Shown here: positions 1-5,211 of the stretch, piece after piece | Layout: every line of letters begins with the position of its first letter | Position numbering within the stretch: position 1 is the stretch's first letter | NCBI GenBank assembly: GCA_965602655.1 | Contig: CBFCZE010000166.1 | Location: forward strand, 1 to 5,211 | Source: JAAERC01 sp965602655 | GTDB taxonomy: Bacteria; Zixibacteria; MSB-5A5; GN15; PGXB01 | Reading direction: 5' to 3' | DNA length: 5,211 bases | Position numbers and translations under genes: made by a program | The notes under the pieces: model-generated | Databases searched by the model: none | The model's input: only the letters and a program-made list of their open reading frames with translations | Told to the model about the DNA's origin: nothing

Positions 1-38
1 TAGTAAAATTGTTATTCTCTATCCTCTACCCCGTTCCG

Positions 39-44
39 TATAAT
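39..44 (+). promoter_or_regulatory. Perfect -10 hexamer upstream of the msrB-msrA fusion
   Basis: TATAAT at 39-44 matches the sigma-70 -10 consensus exactly. The expected -35 place (about 16-21) holds a poor match, and the nearest TTG-type hexamer (TTGTTA, 9-14) is 24 bases away, which is too far. Transcription would start near 51, giving a leader of about 23 bases to the ATG at 74. That start also argues against the in-frame GTG at 59. The hexamer is seen directly; promoter activity is inferred. Confidence 0.5.
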
Positions 45-61
45 TTGTAGATATAAAAGTG

Positions 62-66
62 AAGGG
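62..66 (+). promoter_or_regulatory. Ribosome binding site that selects ATG 74 over GTG 59
   Basis: AAGGG at 62-66 sits seven bases before ATG 74. The longer in-frame start, GTG at 59, has only AT-rich sequence and no purine Shine-Dalgarno block before it, and the AAGGG would lie inside its coding region. Starting at 74 also gives a cleaner signal-peptide n-region (Met-Lys-Asn-Lys). Confidence 0.6.
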
Positions 67-73
67 TAGAGTT

Positions 74-1039
74 ATGAAGAATAAAAACTGGAAACTAAGT
101 GTCCTTTTGTTTGTTACGACTTTTATAATTTTATTTATGAATATTGGTTTCGTAGTTGACCCAATAAGCGCAGGTGAAAAAGATATGGAATATAATAAAC
201 TGACTCAAGAAGAAGAAAATGTGATTATCCACAAAGGGACCGAGGCTCCTTTTACCGGTGTCTTTGATAAACTTTATGAACCGGGGACATATCTCTGTAA
301 AAGATGCGATACCCCTCTTTACAAATCAGACAGCAAATTTAACTCGCAGTGCGGATGGCCCAGCTTTGACGATGAGATTGATGGCGCCGTAAAGCGTATC
401 CCCGACAAAGACGGCCGAAGAATCGAAATAGTCTGCAATAACTGTTCGGCTCATCTGGGACATGTTTTTCTTGGCGAGCAATTCACAGAAAAAAACACCC
501 GGCACTGTGTTAATTCCATATCGCTAAAATTTGTCCCTGAAAAAGAGCAGACAACAGAGACTGCATATTTTGCCGGCGGATGTTTCTGGGGAGTCGAATA
601 TTATCTTCAAAAGGAGGCCGGTGTTTTATCTACTTCGGTTGGATATATGGGCGGGCACAAAGATAACCCGACCTATGAGGAAGTCTGCACCGGCACCACC
701 GGGCACGCCGAGGTTGCCAAAGTCGAGTTTGATCCCTCACTTATCTCCTATGAGAAACTGGCCCGGCTCTTTTTTGAGATACACGATCCGACACAAATGA
801 ATCGTCAGGGACCCGATATTGGAGACCAGTATCGCTCGGAAATATTTTACGCCAAAGAGAAACAAAAAAAGACTATCGAAAAATTGATAAAGTTTCTGAC
901 TGATAAGGATCTGAAAATCGCTACCAAGTTATCAGAGGCGGGCAGTTACTGGGACGCCGAGAATTATCATCAGGATTATTATTTGAATAATGGCAAACTA
1001 CCGTACTGTCATATCCGTCGGGAAATATTTCAGGAATAA
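74..1039 (+). CDS. msrBA: Exported bifunctional peptide-methionine sulfoxide reductase MsrB-MsrA
   Basis: The 321-residue fusion reduces both epimers of methionine sulfoxide in proteins: MsrB handles the R form and MsrA the S form. Residues 1-33 look like a signal peptide: Lys-rich start, a long hydrophobic core at about 8-28, then a possible cleavage after Ile-Ser-Ala33. The core is long enough that an uncleaved membrane anchor is also possible. There is no lipobox. The MsrB domain (about 41-155) shows two zinc-binding CxxC pairs (C75/C78, C121/C124), CGWPSF with the likely recycling Cys93, HLGHVF, and RHCVNS with catalytic Cys145. The MsrA domain (about 163-321) shows GCFWG with catalytic Cys170, GYMGG, GHAEV, DIGDQYRS and a late Cys312 that could recycle the enzyme. 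Domain order is B then A, the reverse of the PilB and MsrA-MsrB type fusions. Both domains look intact. The thioredoxin-like electron donor is not in the window. The gene stands alone on its strand and converges on the gene ending at 1235. Confidence 0.96.
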   Translation: MKNKNWKLSVLLFVTTFIILFMNIGFVVDPISAGEKDMEYNKLTQEEENVIIHKGTEAPFTGVFDKLYEPGTYLCKRCDTPLYKSDSKFNSQCGWPSFDDEIDGAVKRIPDKDGRRIEIVCNNCSAHLGHVFLGEQFTEKNTRHCVNSISLKFVPEKEQTTETAYFAGGCFWGVEYYLQKEAGVLSTSVGYMGGHKDNPTYEEVCTGTTGHAEVAKVEFDPSLISYEKLARLFFEIHDPTQMNRQGPDIGDQYRSEIFYAKEKQKKTIEKLIKFLTDKDLKIATKLSEAGSYWDAENYHQDYYLNNGKLPYCHIRREIFQE

Positions 1040-1095
1040 TCAGGTAGTAAAATTAATATCTAATCCTTGTACAATCAGTCAGTTACAACTTTTGC

Positions 1096-1124
1096 TTGAC
1101 AAAATTGGGAGAAAATTATATCTT
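1096..1124 (+). promoter_or_regulatory. Promoter-like -35/-10 pair in front of the intergenic hairpin
   Basis: TTGACA at 1096-1101 is a perfect -35 hexamer. After a 17-base spacer comes TATCTT (1119-1124), a 4/6 match to the -10. The predicted start, near 1131, is the first base of the long hairpin described next. No coding region follows on this strand; transcription continuing past the hairpin would be antisense to the 3' end of the gene ending at 1235. The motifs are seen directly; activity is inference, since a single promoter-like pair can arise by chance in AT-rich DNA. Confidence 0.35.
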
Positions 1125-1130
1125 GGATAC

Positions 1131-1201
1131 AGAGAGTTCTTCTTTGGACTCCCGGACTTTCATTACTCCCCTCTAAGCCCGGCCGAAGAAAGCTCTCTTT
1201 T
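1131..1201 (+). terminator. Long imperfect hairpin with short T-run; candidate terminator or small RNA
   Basis: The arm 1131-1147 pairs with 1183-1198 over 16 base pairs, with one bulged base (C1139) and two G-T pairs (1145/1185 and 1137/1192). An inner CCGG (1152-1155) can pair with CCGG at 1179-1182. The 3' arm runs into TTTT at 1198-1201, then AAATT. The G-T pairs are allowed in RNA from the + strand but become A-C mismatches in RNA from the - strand, and the other side lacks a T-run, so the + strand is favoured. It lies about 90 bases past the msrB-msrA stop and could terminate that transcript. The T-run is short and the loop large, so it is not a textbook terminator. The rest of the convergent gap (1040-1234) is AT-rich, with no credible ORF. 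Confidence 0.5.
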
Positions 1202-1234
1202 AAATTCGAATGTATTATCGATTATAGTTTTATA

Positions 1235-2476
1235 TCAATCTAATTCCAGCCGTTCGAAATCATACCAGTCAACGACTACTTTATCATCGCCGTCTTTTAT
1301 AATGATACCTTTGTTGTCATCGTCGATATCGTTGGAATCCCGTAGCTTGAACTTTCGTCCATCCTTCAAAACGACCTCGGCACCATGACGGGATCTTTTC
1401 TCAATCGATTTAATCTGACCGAATTCAATGGCAAAATCGACATCGTCAATTTCACCGTCAAGAAGCTCCCAGGTGTATTCTTCGTCATCGTCCCACTTAA
1501 TCTCGCCCTTGAACTTTTCGCCGTCTTCGGTCAAAACCGTACCTTTCAGCACTCTTCCGCCGTCAAATTGATTATACGACGGGCCATCCGGCGCCTCTTT
1601 AAATTCGACATAATCAAATTCATCCCAGTCAACAACCACTCGGCCCAAAGACATATCGGAAACGACAATACCGCGATTGCCGCTGTCGACGTCGTTGGTA
1701 CCTTTAAGACGTATTTTCTTCCCGCCCCTTAAGGTGACAATAGCCGAATTGGAGGAACGTCGTTCGATGGCGTCAATCTTGGCAAATTTTATTTTTCTTT
1801 TGCGGCGATCTTCACTGCCGTCGAGAATATCGGTATCGTACGCTTCATCCATATCCCAGCAGATAAAGCCGGTGTATTCGTCCCCCCGGTCAACAACAAC
1901 AGTACCATAAAGCCTGTTGCCAAATCTGGTATCGCGTTTCGGTGTTTTCTCAAACTCAATTTTTTCGATGTCATCCCAGTATAATTCGATGATGCCTTCG
2001 TCCTCGGTATCAATCAGTATTTCACGGTTGTCACTGCCTATATCACCGGAACCATTTTCCAGATAAACCTCTTCACCCGATTTCAGAATCAGAATAACCT
2101 CATCGTCGCCATCGGGAATCAATGTTTTAATATGCCCGAATCTAATTCCTGACTGAGCGTTGTCAGACCAGTTCCAACTATGTCTCGATTTACCACTTCG
2201 ATAAATCGTTACGCCAAAAATAGTAATCTCATCATCATCATCATCATCATCGGAACGGTAACGATATTTTTTGCGCGCCTCTCTTCGAAGCTCTTTATCG
2301 CCGTCAAGAACATCATCCCAGGCCACCTCATTTTTGTCCCACCTTATAAATCCTTCCAACACCTCATCATCCAAAGTATAGACCTTACCATAAATTAGCC
2401 CCGGATCAGCCATAGCTGACCCCACAATAAAAAATATCAATATTGAAAAAATCACAAGTTTGGCCCGGATACACAT
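1235..2476 (-). CDS. Secreted acidic protein of unknown function with three tandem repeats
   Basis: This 413-residue protein matches no named family I recognise. Residues 1-23 form a clear signal peptide: Arg/Lys near the start, a hydrophobic stretch at about 7-19, and cleavage after Ser-Ala-Met-Ala23. The mature part is almost entirely three copies of one unit, at residues 28-179, 189-296 and 308-413. Each shows a G-x-V opening, a WD-x-(N/D)-E block, an LDG turn, a (R/K/E)F-x-x-I-(K/D) strand, an acidic Asp/Asn-rich turn, and a closing (Y/D)W-x-(D/E)-(I/F) strand. Alternating hydrophobic residues suggest an all-beta fold, perhaps small barrels. Copy 1 has an extra segment of about 50 residues (62-110) with a basic stretch and then Asp76-82. 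Asp and Glu are abundant, so metal binding is possible but not shown. There is no lipobox, membrane helix or catalytic motif. The start is supported by AAAGGAG six bases upstream. The gene lies downstream of the large surface protein on the same strand but has its own promoter. I recall similar hypothetical exported proteins in FCB-type genomes, without being able to verify it. Confidence 0.9.
   Translation of the reverse strand: MCIRAKLVIFSILIFFIVGSAMADPGLIYGKVYTLDDEVLEGFIRWDKNEVAWDDVLDGDKELRREARKKYRYRSDDDDDDDEITIFGVTIYRSGKSRHSWNWSDNAQSGIRFGHIKTLIPDGDDEVILILKSGEEVYLENGSGDIGSDNREILIDTEDEGIIELYWDDIEKIEFEKTPKRDTRFGNRLYGTVVVDRGDEYTGFICWDMDEAYDTDILDGSEDRRKRKIKFAKIDAIERRSSNSAIVTLRGGKKIRLKGTNDVDSGNRGIVVSDMSLGRVVVDWDEFDYVEFKEAPDGPSYNQFDGGRVLKGTVLTEDGEKFKGEIKWDDDEEYTWELLDGEIDDVDFAIEFGQIKSIEKRSRHGAEVVLKDGRKFKLRDSNDIDDDNKGIIIKDGDDKVVVDWYDFERLELD
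1238..2395 (-). repeat. Three coding repeat units within the acidic secreted protein
   Basis: The units span 1940-2395 (copy 1, with insertion), 1589-1912 (copy 2) and 1238-1555 (copy 3). Matching blocks in order of copy: FIRWDKNE, FICWDMDE, EIKWDDDE; then VLDGDKE, ILDGSED, LLDGEID; then RFGHIKTLI, KFAKIDAIE, EFGQIKSIE; then SGDIGSDNREI, TNDVDSGNRGI, SNDIDDDNKGI; then YWDDIEKIEF, DWDEFDYVEF, DWYDFERLEL. Copies 2 and 3 are closest in length and motif. Copy 1 is divergent at its end and carries the extra 2147-2293 segment. Linkers between units are about 9-11 residues. This indicates ancient internal duplication, not recent tandem copying. Confidence 0.85.
2231..2251 (-). repeat. Seven-copy GAT trinucleotide repeat encoding Asp7
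   Basis: ATC is repeated seven times without interruption on the + strand, which reads as seven GAT codons (Asp76-82) in the acidic protein. It lies inside the segment unique to repeat copy 1, just after a basic stretch. Because the unit is three bases, slippage would change the length of the Asp run without breaking the frame. All seven codons are GAT, as expected of replication slippage; selection on the protein alone would be expected to mix GAT and GAC. Confidence 0.9.
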
Positions 2477-2482
2477 GAAAAA

Positions 2483-2489
2483 CTCCTTT
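2483..2489 (-). promoter_or_regulatory. Strong Shine-Dalgarno for the acidic secreted protein
   Basis: On the - strand this reads AAAGGAG, six bases before the ATG at 2474-2476. It fixes the start, which in turn gives a complete signal peptide. Confidence 0.85.
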
Positions 2490-2541
2490 TATTATTACCT
2501 TTCTAATTGAATAGACGTCAAATTGCTCTGAAAGTTTCGTA

Positions 2542-2570
2542 ATAATACACATTCTGACATAAAGTTACAA
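2542..2570 (-). promoter_or_regulatory. Sigma-70-type promoter for the acidic secreted protein
   Basis: On the - strand, TTGTAA (2565-2570, 4/6 match to the -35) is followed after exactly 17 bases by TATTAT (2542-2547, 5/6 match to the -10). Transcription would begin near 2535 and leave a leader of about 58 bases that contains the Shine-Dalgarno. The promoter lies between the stop of the large surface protein and this gene, so the gene can be expressed independently, although read-through from upstream is not excluded. Confidence 0.55.
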
Positions 2571-2606
2571 CAATAATCAACAAGTAAAAATTGGGCGGCA
2601 AATTGC

Positions 2607-5211
2607 CTATTTTAATAGAACCATCTTCTTAACAGTTGTATATTTTGCTGTCTCCAGACGATAAAAATAGATGCCACTGGGGGCTTTGTGAGAACTGTTT
2701 TTCATGGTTCCATCCCATTCAAACCGTTGTCTGCCGGCCGGAAGTTCAACATTGCCATAATCATAAACAGTTTGACCAAGAATATTATAGATTTTTATTG
2801 AGACTTTTGAATTCCGATTCAAAAACAGGTCAATCGTAGTCGAGCTGTTAAACGGATTAGGATAATTCTGAGAAAGTCTTATATCATCAGGTATATTTTC
2901 GACCGTGACAACTTCAATATCAGTTGGATTACCAATTATCAAATCGCCCGGAATTAGCGCCGGAACTCTTTTCTCAAGAGACCCGGTCAAAACATATAGG
3001 CCGGAACTGTCAGAAGAAAGAGTATCGACCCGAGTGAAAACATCGTTGCTTCCAGCCGTGAAAAATAAAGATGCCATCTCATAGCTGCCGGCCGGAATCG
3101 ATTCGGCGTCAAAAACCGATTCATCTATTCTTAAACCAAACTCAGCCTCTCCCCCGCTAATGCCGGAAAAGAAATTCACCGACGGCGGTAATTCCGTTGT
3201 ATTAGGAATGATTGAATCAAGTACTGCCGTACTAAAATCATATGAAACTGGAACATATAGTGCCTTGGCCGGCTCAGACAAACTCAGATAAAGCGGTATA
3301 ACAGCCAATTCGCCCGGCATTGTATTGGCATTGGCAATTAAGACGGTATCATCCGACGAGATATAAAGATAAACAGGCAGGATAATTTCCTGATTGAATG
3401 AAGCGCTGTCATAAATCAGTATCTCTGTACTATAAGAGCCGGTTGTTAATTGCAAATTATCTATTGAAATAAAAATTGTATCGTAATCTGACCCGGTAAA
3501 TTTATCCAGACTCAGCCAATCGGCAGATAATACTGCCGTCCAGTCAAGAGTTCCTGAGCCGGGATTTGAGATTTCAATCTGCCCTGATAGCATATCTTCC
3601 TCCCCGCCCTTAATAATCAGCGTGTCAGGATCGGCGCGAAGGTACGGCATATTTCCGGTTAGTTCCAAGAGAACCCAGGCTGTATCGGGTGAATTTACCG
3701 CTTCATCTGATTCAATCACCAGCGGTTCCAGATATGTACCATACTCGAGTTCGGAAAGATTTATCGAAACCTCGATATTATCCGATGACACCCCGTAGTA
3801 TGGATTAAGGTCAAACCAATTGGAATATTCCTCGGCCGTCCAGTTGAATGTCCCGCTACCGGAGTTGTTAATCTGAAAAGATAAATTGTCGGGATTGCCA
3901 AGCTCGGCCAGGACTTTAAAGTAAAGCGTGTCCGGTGATATATTTATCAGTGGGGCCGTCACATTCAGGACTACCGAAACAACCTCCGATGAGTCATTAT
4001 GATTCAAGTCTATCAGCCGAATTTTGCCGACATATTCTCCGTATGGCAAAGTATCGGTATTAATTTGCACCTCAACGTCAGCCGGAGTTATCCCCGAATC
4101 AGGAACAACACTTATCCATTCATTTACCGGGGATACGGTAAAATCCAATTCGCCATAGCCGGAATTGGTAAGACGAATTATTTGGGATGCCGGAACAGTC
4201 CCACCTTCCTGCATGTCGAATTTTAATACACCTGGTTCGCTGGCAATAGTTGGATCGTTATAATTTTTAATAGTGACATAAATATCAAAATCACCATTGC
4301 GCGAATCGGCCCAAACAAAAAAGAATTTATATCCATCGGTGGCAATATCAGGCTGGAGCTGTTTCCCTTCCGTATTTTGATGAATCAAGAAACTACTTCC
4401 GACCACGGCACCGATATTGTCAACAATCTGTGCCATTGCATCCCACTGCCCCGAGGTCGAATCGGCCCAAACAATGCCCAGATTACCCATATGATCAGAG
4501 CATATGGAAACATCTTTCTGTGGTCGCTTATTGGCATCAGAAACTAATTTGTGACACTCGCCAAGTGGCGTACCAGTATCATCATAACGCCGATAATAAA
4601 TATCCGGATTTTTCGGATAAGTACCATTCTGCCAATCGACCCAGGCAATAAAATACCGGCCGTTTCCGTCGGCGGCCACTGCCGGAAAAGCCTGTTTAGC
4701 TTGACTATCATCATTATTCACTTTGAAATCCAGTGCCGTCGGGCTGCCGTCGGAGTCAAATACCCGCCCGTATATATCATCATCACCGGATCGATTATCA
4801 TACCAAACCACAACAAATCGGCCATCCGAAATCGCGGCCACTCGTGGTGAATGTTGTTGAAATTGGCCGTCTTCCGAATCAATTTTAAAATTATTTCCTA
4901 TAGCGCTTCCGTTTGAATTCAATAACTGACCATAAATATCCCAACTGCGGCCACGACGATCAGCCCAGACAATAATAACATGGCCGCTGGGCAAAACTGC
5001 AATATCAGGCGATTCGCAGCTTGAATCAGGGCGAGCATCGGTTATTGAACTATTTGTACCCGGACCATTTATATCAATGGCCGAATAGTAAATATCCGGA
5101 TTAAAGGGATAACTCCCATTTCGATAATCGCTCCATACGGTACCAAACTGTCCAAGTTGATTGGCGTCCAAAGCCGGACCGTACTGAGGAGCCGTAGCAG
5201 AGTATTCGGCA
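2607..5211 (-). CDS. Large secreted/surface multidomain protein with C-terminal sorting domain (5'-partial)
   Basis: The frame is open to the right edge, so the N-terminus, including any signal peptide, is missing; 867 residues are visible (residue 1 = codon at 5208-5210). A TTG at 5169-5171 is an internal Leu codon and not a credible start. Domains in order: six propeller-like repeats of about 55 residues (about 1-316), each with a W-x-D-x-x-x-G core and most with DIY; three Ig/BACON-like beta repeats (about 320-620); a cohesin-like beta domain (about 621-755); a short linker; and a terminal sorting domain (about 779-867) beginning at QNYPNPFN and ending in a Lys-rich tail. Proteins of this type in FCB bacteria are exported and often anchored at or released from the cell surface. 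No catalytic motif is visible in this part. The likely role is a surface structural, adhesive or binding protein; the ligand is unknown. The TAG stop precedes the acidic-protein gene by 130 bases on the same strand. Confidence 0.93.
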   Translation of the reverse strand, partial: AEYSATAPQYGPALDANQLGQFGTVWSDYRNGSYPFNPDIYYSAIDINGPGTNSSITDARPDSSCESPDIAVLPSGHVIIVWADRRGRSWDIYGQLLNSNGSAIGNNFKIDSEDGQFQQHSPRVAAISDGRFVVVWYDNRSGDDDIYGRVFDSDGSPTALDFKVNNDDSQAKQAFPAVAADGNGRYFIAWVDWQNGTYPKNPDIYYRRYDDTGTPLGECHKLVSDANKRPQKDVSICSDHMGNLGIVWADSTSGQWDAMAQIVDNIGAVVGSSFLIHQNTEGKQLQPDIATDGYKFFFVWADSRNGDFDIYVTIKNYNDPTIASEPGVLKFDMQEGGTVPASQIIRLTNSGYGELDFTVSPVNEWISVVPDSGITPADVEVQINTDTLPYGEYVGKIRLIDLNHNDSSEVVSVVLNVTAPLINISPDTLYFKVLAELGNPDNLSFQINNSGSGTFNWTAEEYSNWFDLNPYYGVSSDNIEVSINLSELEYGTYLEPLVIESDEAVNSPDTAWVLLELTGNMPYLRADPDTLIIKGGEEDMLSGQIEISNPGSGTLDWTAVLSADWLSLDKFTGSDYDTIFISIDNLQLTTGSYSTEILIYDSASFNQEIILPVYLYISSDDTVLIANANTMPGELAVIPLYLSLSEPAKALYVPVSYDFSTAVLDSIIPNTTELPPSVNFFSGISGGEAEFGLRIDESVFDAESIPAGSYEMASLFFTAGSNDVFTRVDTLSSDSSGLYVLTGSLEKRVPALIPGDLIIGNPTDIEVVTVENIPDDIRLSQNYPNPFNSSTTIDLFLNRNSKVSIKIYNILGQTVYDYGNVELPAGRQRFEWDGTMKNSSHKAPSGIYFYRLETAKYTTVKKMVLLK
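2610..2876 (-). other. C-terminal type A-like sorting domain (Por secretion tail / FlgD-Ig-like)
   Basis: Residues 779-867 of the visible fragment show QNYPNPFNSSTTI, then VSIKIYNILGQTV, an LPAG turn with an F-x-WDG strand, and SGIYFYRLE followed by KKMVLLK at the end. This is the classic order of the Bacteroidota type IX secretion sorting domain and its FCB relatives, an Ig-like sandwich of about 85-90 residues. Whether the host has a working type IX system cannot be judged here; in several candidate phyla this tail occurs without an experimentally shown machinery. Confidence 0.9.
2946..3350 (-). other. Cohesin-like beta domain in the surface protein
   Basis: Residues about 621-755 have the feel of a cohesin domain: an opening 'PGELAVIPLYLS' strand (the usual G-x-x-x-x-(V/I)-(P/D)-(V/L) start), a 'KALYVPVSYD' strand, 'AVLDSIIP', a middle 'FGLRID' strand and a 'GSYEMASLFFTA' strand typical of the L-x-F closing region. 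Cohesins bind dockerins, but many non-cellulosomal versions have unknown partners. No dockerin is visible in this window. Assigned from pattern only. Confidence 0.55.
3351..4253 (-). repeat. Three Ig/BACON-like repeats in the surface protein
   Basis: Units of about 100 residues lie at 3951-4253, 3651-3950 and 3351-3650. Each holds an N-x-G-x-G turn followed by an aromatic strand: LTNSGYGELDFTV, INNSGSGTFNWTA, ISNPGSGTLDWTA. Each then has a W-(I/F/L) strand and a G-(E/T/S)-Y strand: LPYGEYVGKIRLID, LEYGTYLEPLVIES, LTTGSYSTEILIYD. This is the pattern of BACON and related Ig-fold domains in secreted FCB proteins, thought to be spacers or carbohydrate/mucin-binding modules. Copies 2 and 3 share the most residues. 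Confidence 0.75.
4263..5211 (-). repeat. Six propeller-like repeats in the surface protein (continues past the edge)
   Basis: Conserved Trp at fragment residues 26, 82, 136, 190, 248 and 300 marks six units with spacing 52-58. Typical cores are WADRRGRSWDIYG, WYDNRSGDDDIYG and WADSRNGDFDIYV, each led by a strand such as HVIIVW or RFVVVW and by a P-x-(V/I)-A segment. Units 1 and 4 have a four-residue longer loop (NG-(S/T)-YP-x-NPDIYY). Six to eight such units would close a beta-propeller; more may lie beyond the right edge. Unit 5 is degenerate, with STSGQWDAM replacing the usual core. Confidence 0.75.

Noticed and set aside
59..73. GTG at 59 as the start of msrB-msrA
   Set aside because: It has no ribosome binding site before it and lies only about 8 bases after the predicted transcription start; ATG 74 has AAGGG at good spacing.
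990..1388. Open + strand frame across the convergent gap
   Set aside because: It overlaps the end of msrB-msrA and the 3' end of the acidic-protein gene, has no Shine-Dalgarno, and its predicted product is low-complexity Ser/Leu-rich, as expected from antisense reading.
1789..2013. Second - strand frame inside the acidic-protein gene, possibly a frameshift
   Set aside because: The main frame runs unbroken from 2476 to 1235 with coherent repeats, so there is no frameshift to explain; the second frame is a shadow.
2496..2521. TTGACG with a downstream AATAAT as promoter for the acidic protein
   Set aside because: The spacer is 19 bases and the predicted start would fall inside the Shine-Dalgarno, leaving it out of the message; the pair at 2542-2570 fits better.
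2586..2607. Rho-independent terminator after the surface-protein gene
   Set aside because: On the - strand GGCAATTTGCC is followed by GCCCAA and TTTTT, but the stem is only 4 pairs with a 3-base loop and is separated from the T-run by 6 bases, so it is too weak to call.
4551..4850. Open + strand frame antisense to the surface-protein gene
   Set aside because: The - strand frame carries recognisable repeats throughout; the + strand product is Ile-rich without a domain pattern and lacks a ribosome binding site.
5169..5171. TTG as the start of the surface protein
   Set aside because: The frame stays open to the window edge and the residues before it continue the same repeat pattern, so this is an internal Leu codon of a 5'-truncated gene.
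1..5211. CRISPR array, insertion sequence, tRNA or phage genes
   Set aside because: No spaced direct repeats, transposase motifs, terminal inverted repeats or cloverleaf were seen; all repeats found are coding repeats within two genes.

Overview
The window looks like bacterial chromosome from the FCB superphylum or a nearby uncultivated lineage (Zixibacteria-like is my best guess). The main support is the last gene, a large secreted multidomain protein ending in a Bacteroidota/FCB-type C-terminal sorting domain. The acidic, repeat-built exported protein beside it fits the same picture. Base composition is moderate to AT-leaning by eye. No taxonomic marker gene is present, so this placement is inference.

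Layout. Positions 1-58 are a short leader with a perfect -10 hexamer. Positions 74-1039 (+) encode an exported bifunctional methionine sulfoxide reductase in B-then-A order, with all catalytic, zinc-binding and recycling residues visible. Positions 1040-1234 are non-coding and convergent between two genes. They hold a long imperfect hairpin (1131-1198) ending in a short T-run, and a promoter-like pair just in front of it. Positions 1235-2476 (-) encode a secreted acidic protein of unknown function, built from three copies of a unit of about 106-108 residues; the first copy carries an extra segment with a run of seven Asp. Positions 2477-2606 hold the Shine-Dalgarno sequence and a good sigma-70-type promoter for that gene. 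Positions 2607-5211 (-) are the C-terminal 867 residues of a large surface or secreted protein: six propeller-like repeats, three Ig/BACON-like repeats, a cohesin-like domain and the sorting domain. Its start lies beyond the right edge.

How the genes fit together. All three products appear to be exported. The reductase would repair oxidised methionines in envelope proteins. The other two look like structural or adhesive exported proteins with no enzymatic signature. Nothing shows that the three act in one pathway. The reductase is convergent with the other two, and the acidic protein has its own promoter. I see no mobile element, CRISPR array, tRNA or rRNA. The least explained parts are the hairpin locus between the convergent genes and the three-repeat acidic protein.
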